Below, one piece after another: positions 22,531 to 22,667 of a stretch of 22,667 nt of DNA. Every line of letters begins with the position of its first letter. Within the stretch, counting starts at the first letter, position 1. Source of the stretch: Methanobacteriota archaeon (GTDB lineage Archaea > Halobacteriota > Methanosarcinia > Methanosarcinales > Methanosarcinaceae); the NCBI GenBank assembly GCA_023399215.1, contig JAEWQJ010000051.1, positions 1 to 22,667 on the forward strand. Direction: 5' to 3'. The notes beneath the pieces are model-generated. The model was not told the origin of the DNA and made no database searches. It was given only the letters and a program-made list of their open reading frames with translations. Position numbers and translations under genes: made by a program.

Positions 22531-22562
22531 TAATTATAATAATATTTTGAGTAGGTGTAATC

Positions 22563-22667
22563 GTGAGAAAAGAACTGATAGTTCTGCTAGTAGTATTAGG
22601 AGTATTCCTTGCAATAGGATGTACTGGTAATGGAAATGAAGCTACAAACGAAACGGGTACTCCAGTC
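22563..22667 (+). CDS. Lipoprotein, N-terminal 35 codons (truncated by window edge)
   Basis: A GTG at 22563, preceded by AGGTG about 6 bases upstream, starts MRKELIVLLVVLGVFLAIGC followed by TGNGNEATNETGTPV. This is a lipoprotein signal peptide: basic residues, a hydrophobic core and the lipobox LAIGC, with the Cys (residue 20) as the lipid-modified residue. The following Asn/Thr/Gly-rich stretch is a typical linker. The functional domain is beyond the edge. A substrate-binding protein of a transporter is possible, but nothing visible shows it. Confidence 0.75.
   Translation, partial: MRKELIVLLVVLGVFLAIGCTGNGNEATNETGTPV

Larger units (their letters stand above)
21882..22562. other. Gene-free AT-rich region with palindrome and repeats
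   Basis: About 680 bases without a credible gene. They include a T run (21889-21893) and the palindrome CATCAATTGATG (21897-21908) just after mop, possibly its terminator; the hairpin GCCCG-TG-CGGGC (22030-22041); 20-bp repeats (22061-22120); and an insertion-sequence end remnant (22511-22530). Confidence 0.55.

Overview
The window is archaeal and almost certainly from the genus Methanosarcina. Evidence for this is an S-layer protein of the Methanosarcina type, an archaeal information-processing set (PriS, Gins51, eL42, eS27, aIF2-alpha, Nop10, PAC2-type chaperone, EndoQ, archaeal Pelota and RqcH/NEMF), an F420-type formate dehydrogenase pair, and long AT-rich gaps with TATA boxes. A formate dehydrogenase locus has been reported for M. 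barkeri-like species, but I cannot name the species.

Layout: (1) 1-1142, minus: 5' part of a secreted S-layer protein that runs off the left edge. (2) 1898-5286, minus: pelA and an RqcH/NEMF (NFACT) gene with a 4-base overlap, a ribosome rescue and quality-control pair. (3) 5464-8749, minus: an accessory island with a small EACC1-like protein, a caspase-FGE fusion, and a separate FGE-domain protein, bounded by tandem repeats. (4) 8750-9672: a gene desert with a 119-bp MITE-like element and a 26-bp tandem repeat array. (5) 9673-11605, plus: priS overlapping a Gins51 gene (replication). (6) 12124-14418, plus: eL42, eS27, aIF2-alpha, Nop10 (51 codons, TTG start) and a PAC2-family protein (translation and rRNA modification). 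(7) 14519-15892, plus: Endonuclease Q-like protein with a C-terminal PCNA-binding-like motif. (8) 16018-16101, plus: tRNA-Ser(CGA). (9) 16294-21062, minus: an operon of an FwdB/FmdB paralog that has lost the catalytic Cys-His loop, then fdhA and fdhB. (10) 21672-21881, plus: a divergent Mop-type molybdate-binding protein. (11) 22563 to the right edge: start of a lipoprotein.

How genes may work together: the FwdB-like, FdhA and FdhB proteins look like one molybdo/tungsto-enzyme module for formate and F420 chemistry, with Mop nearby for molybdate or tungstate handling. The caspase-FGE, EACC1-like and FGE proteins look like a caspase-based conflict (defence or regulated death) module. The two most unusual things are the FwdB paralog without its metal-ligand cysteine inside an fdhAB operon, and the caspase/EACC1/FGE cluster, whose small gene reads upstream through a non-ATG start and whose two FGE domains differ most in the C-terminal ligand-facing segment. 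A third, smaller pattern is that three minus-strand genes (pelA, the second FGE gene, fdhB) carry duplicated copies of their own 3' ends just beyond the stop codon.
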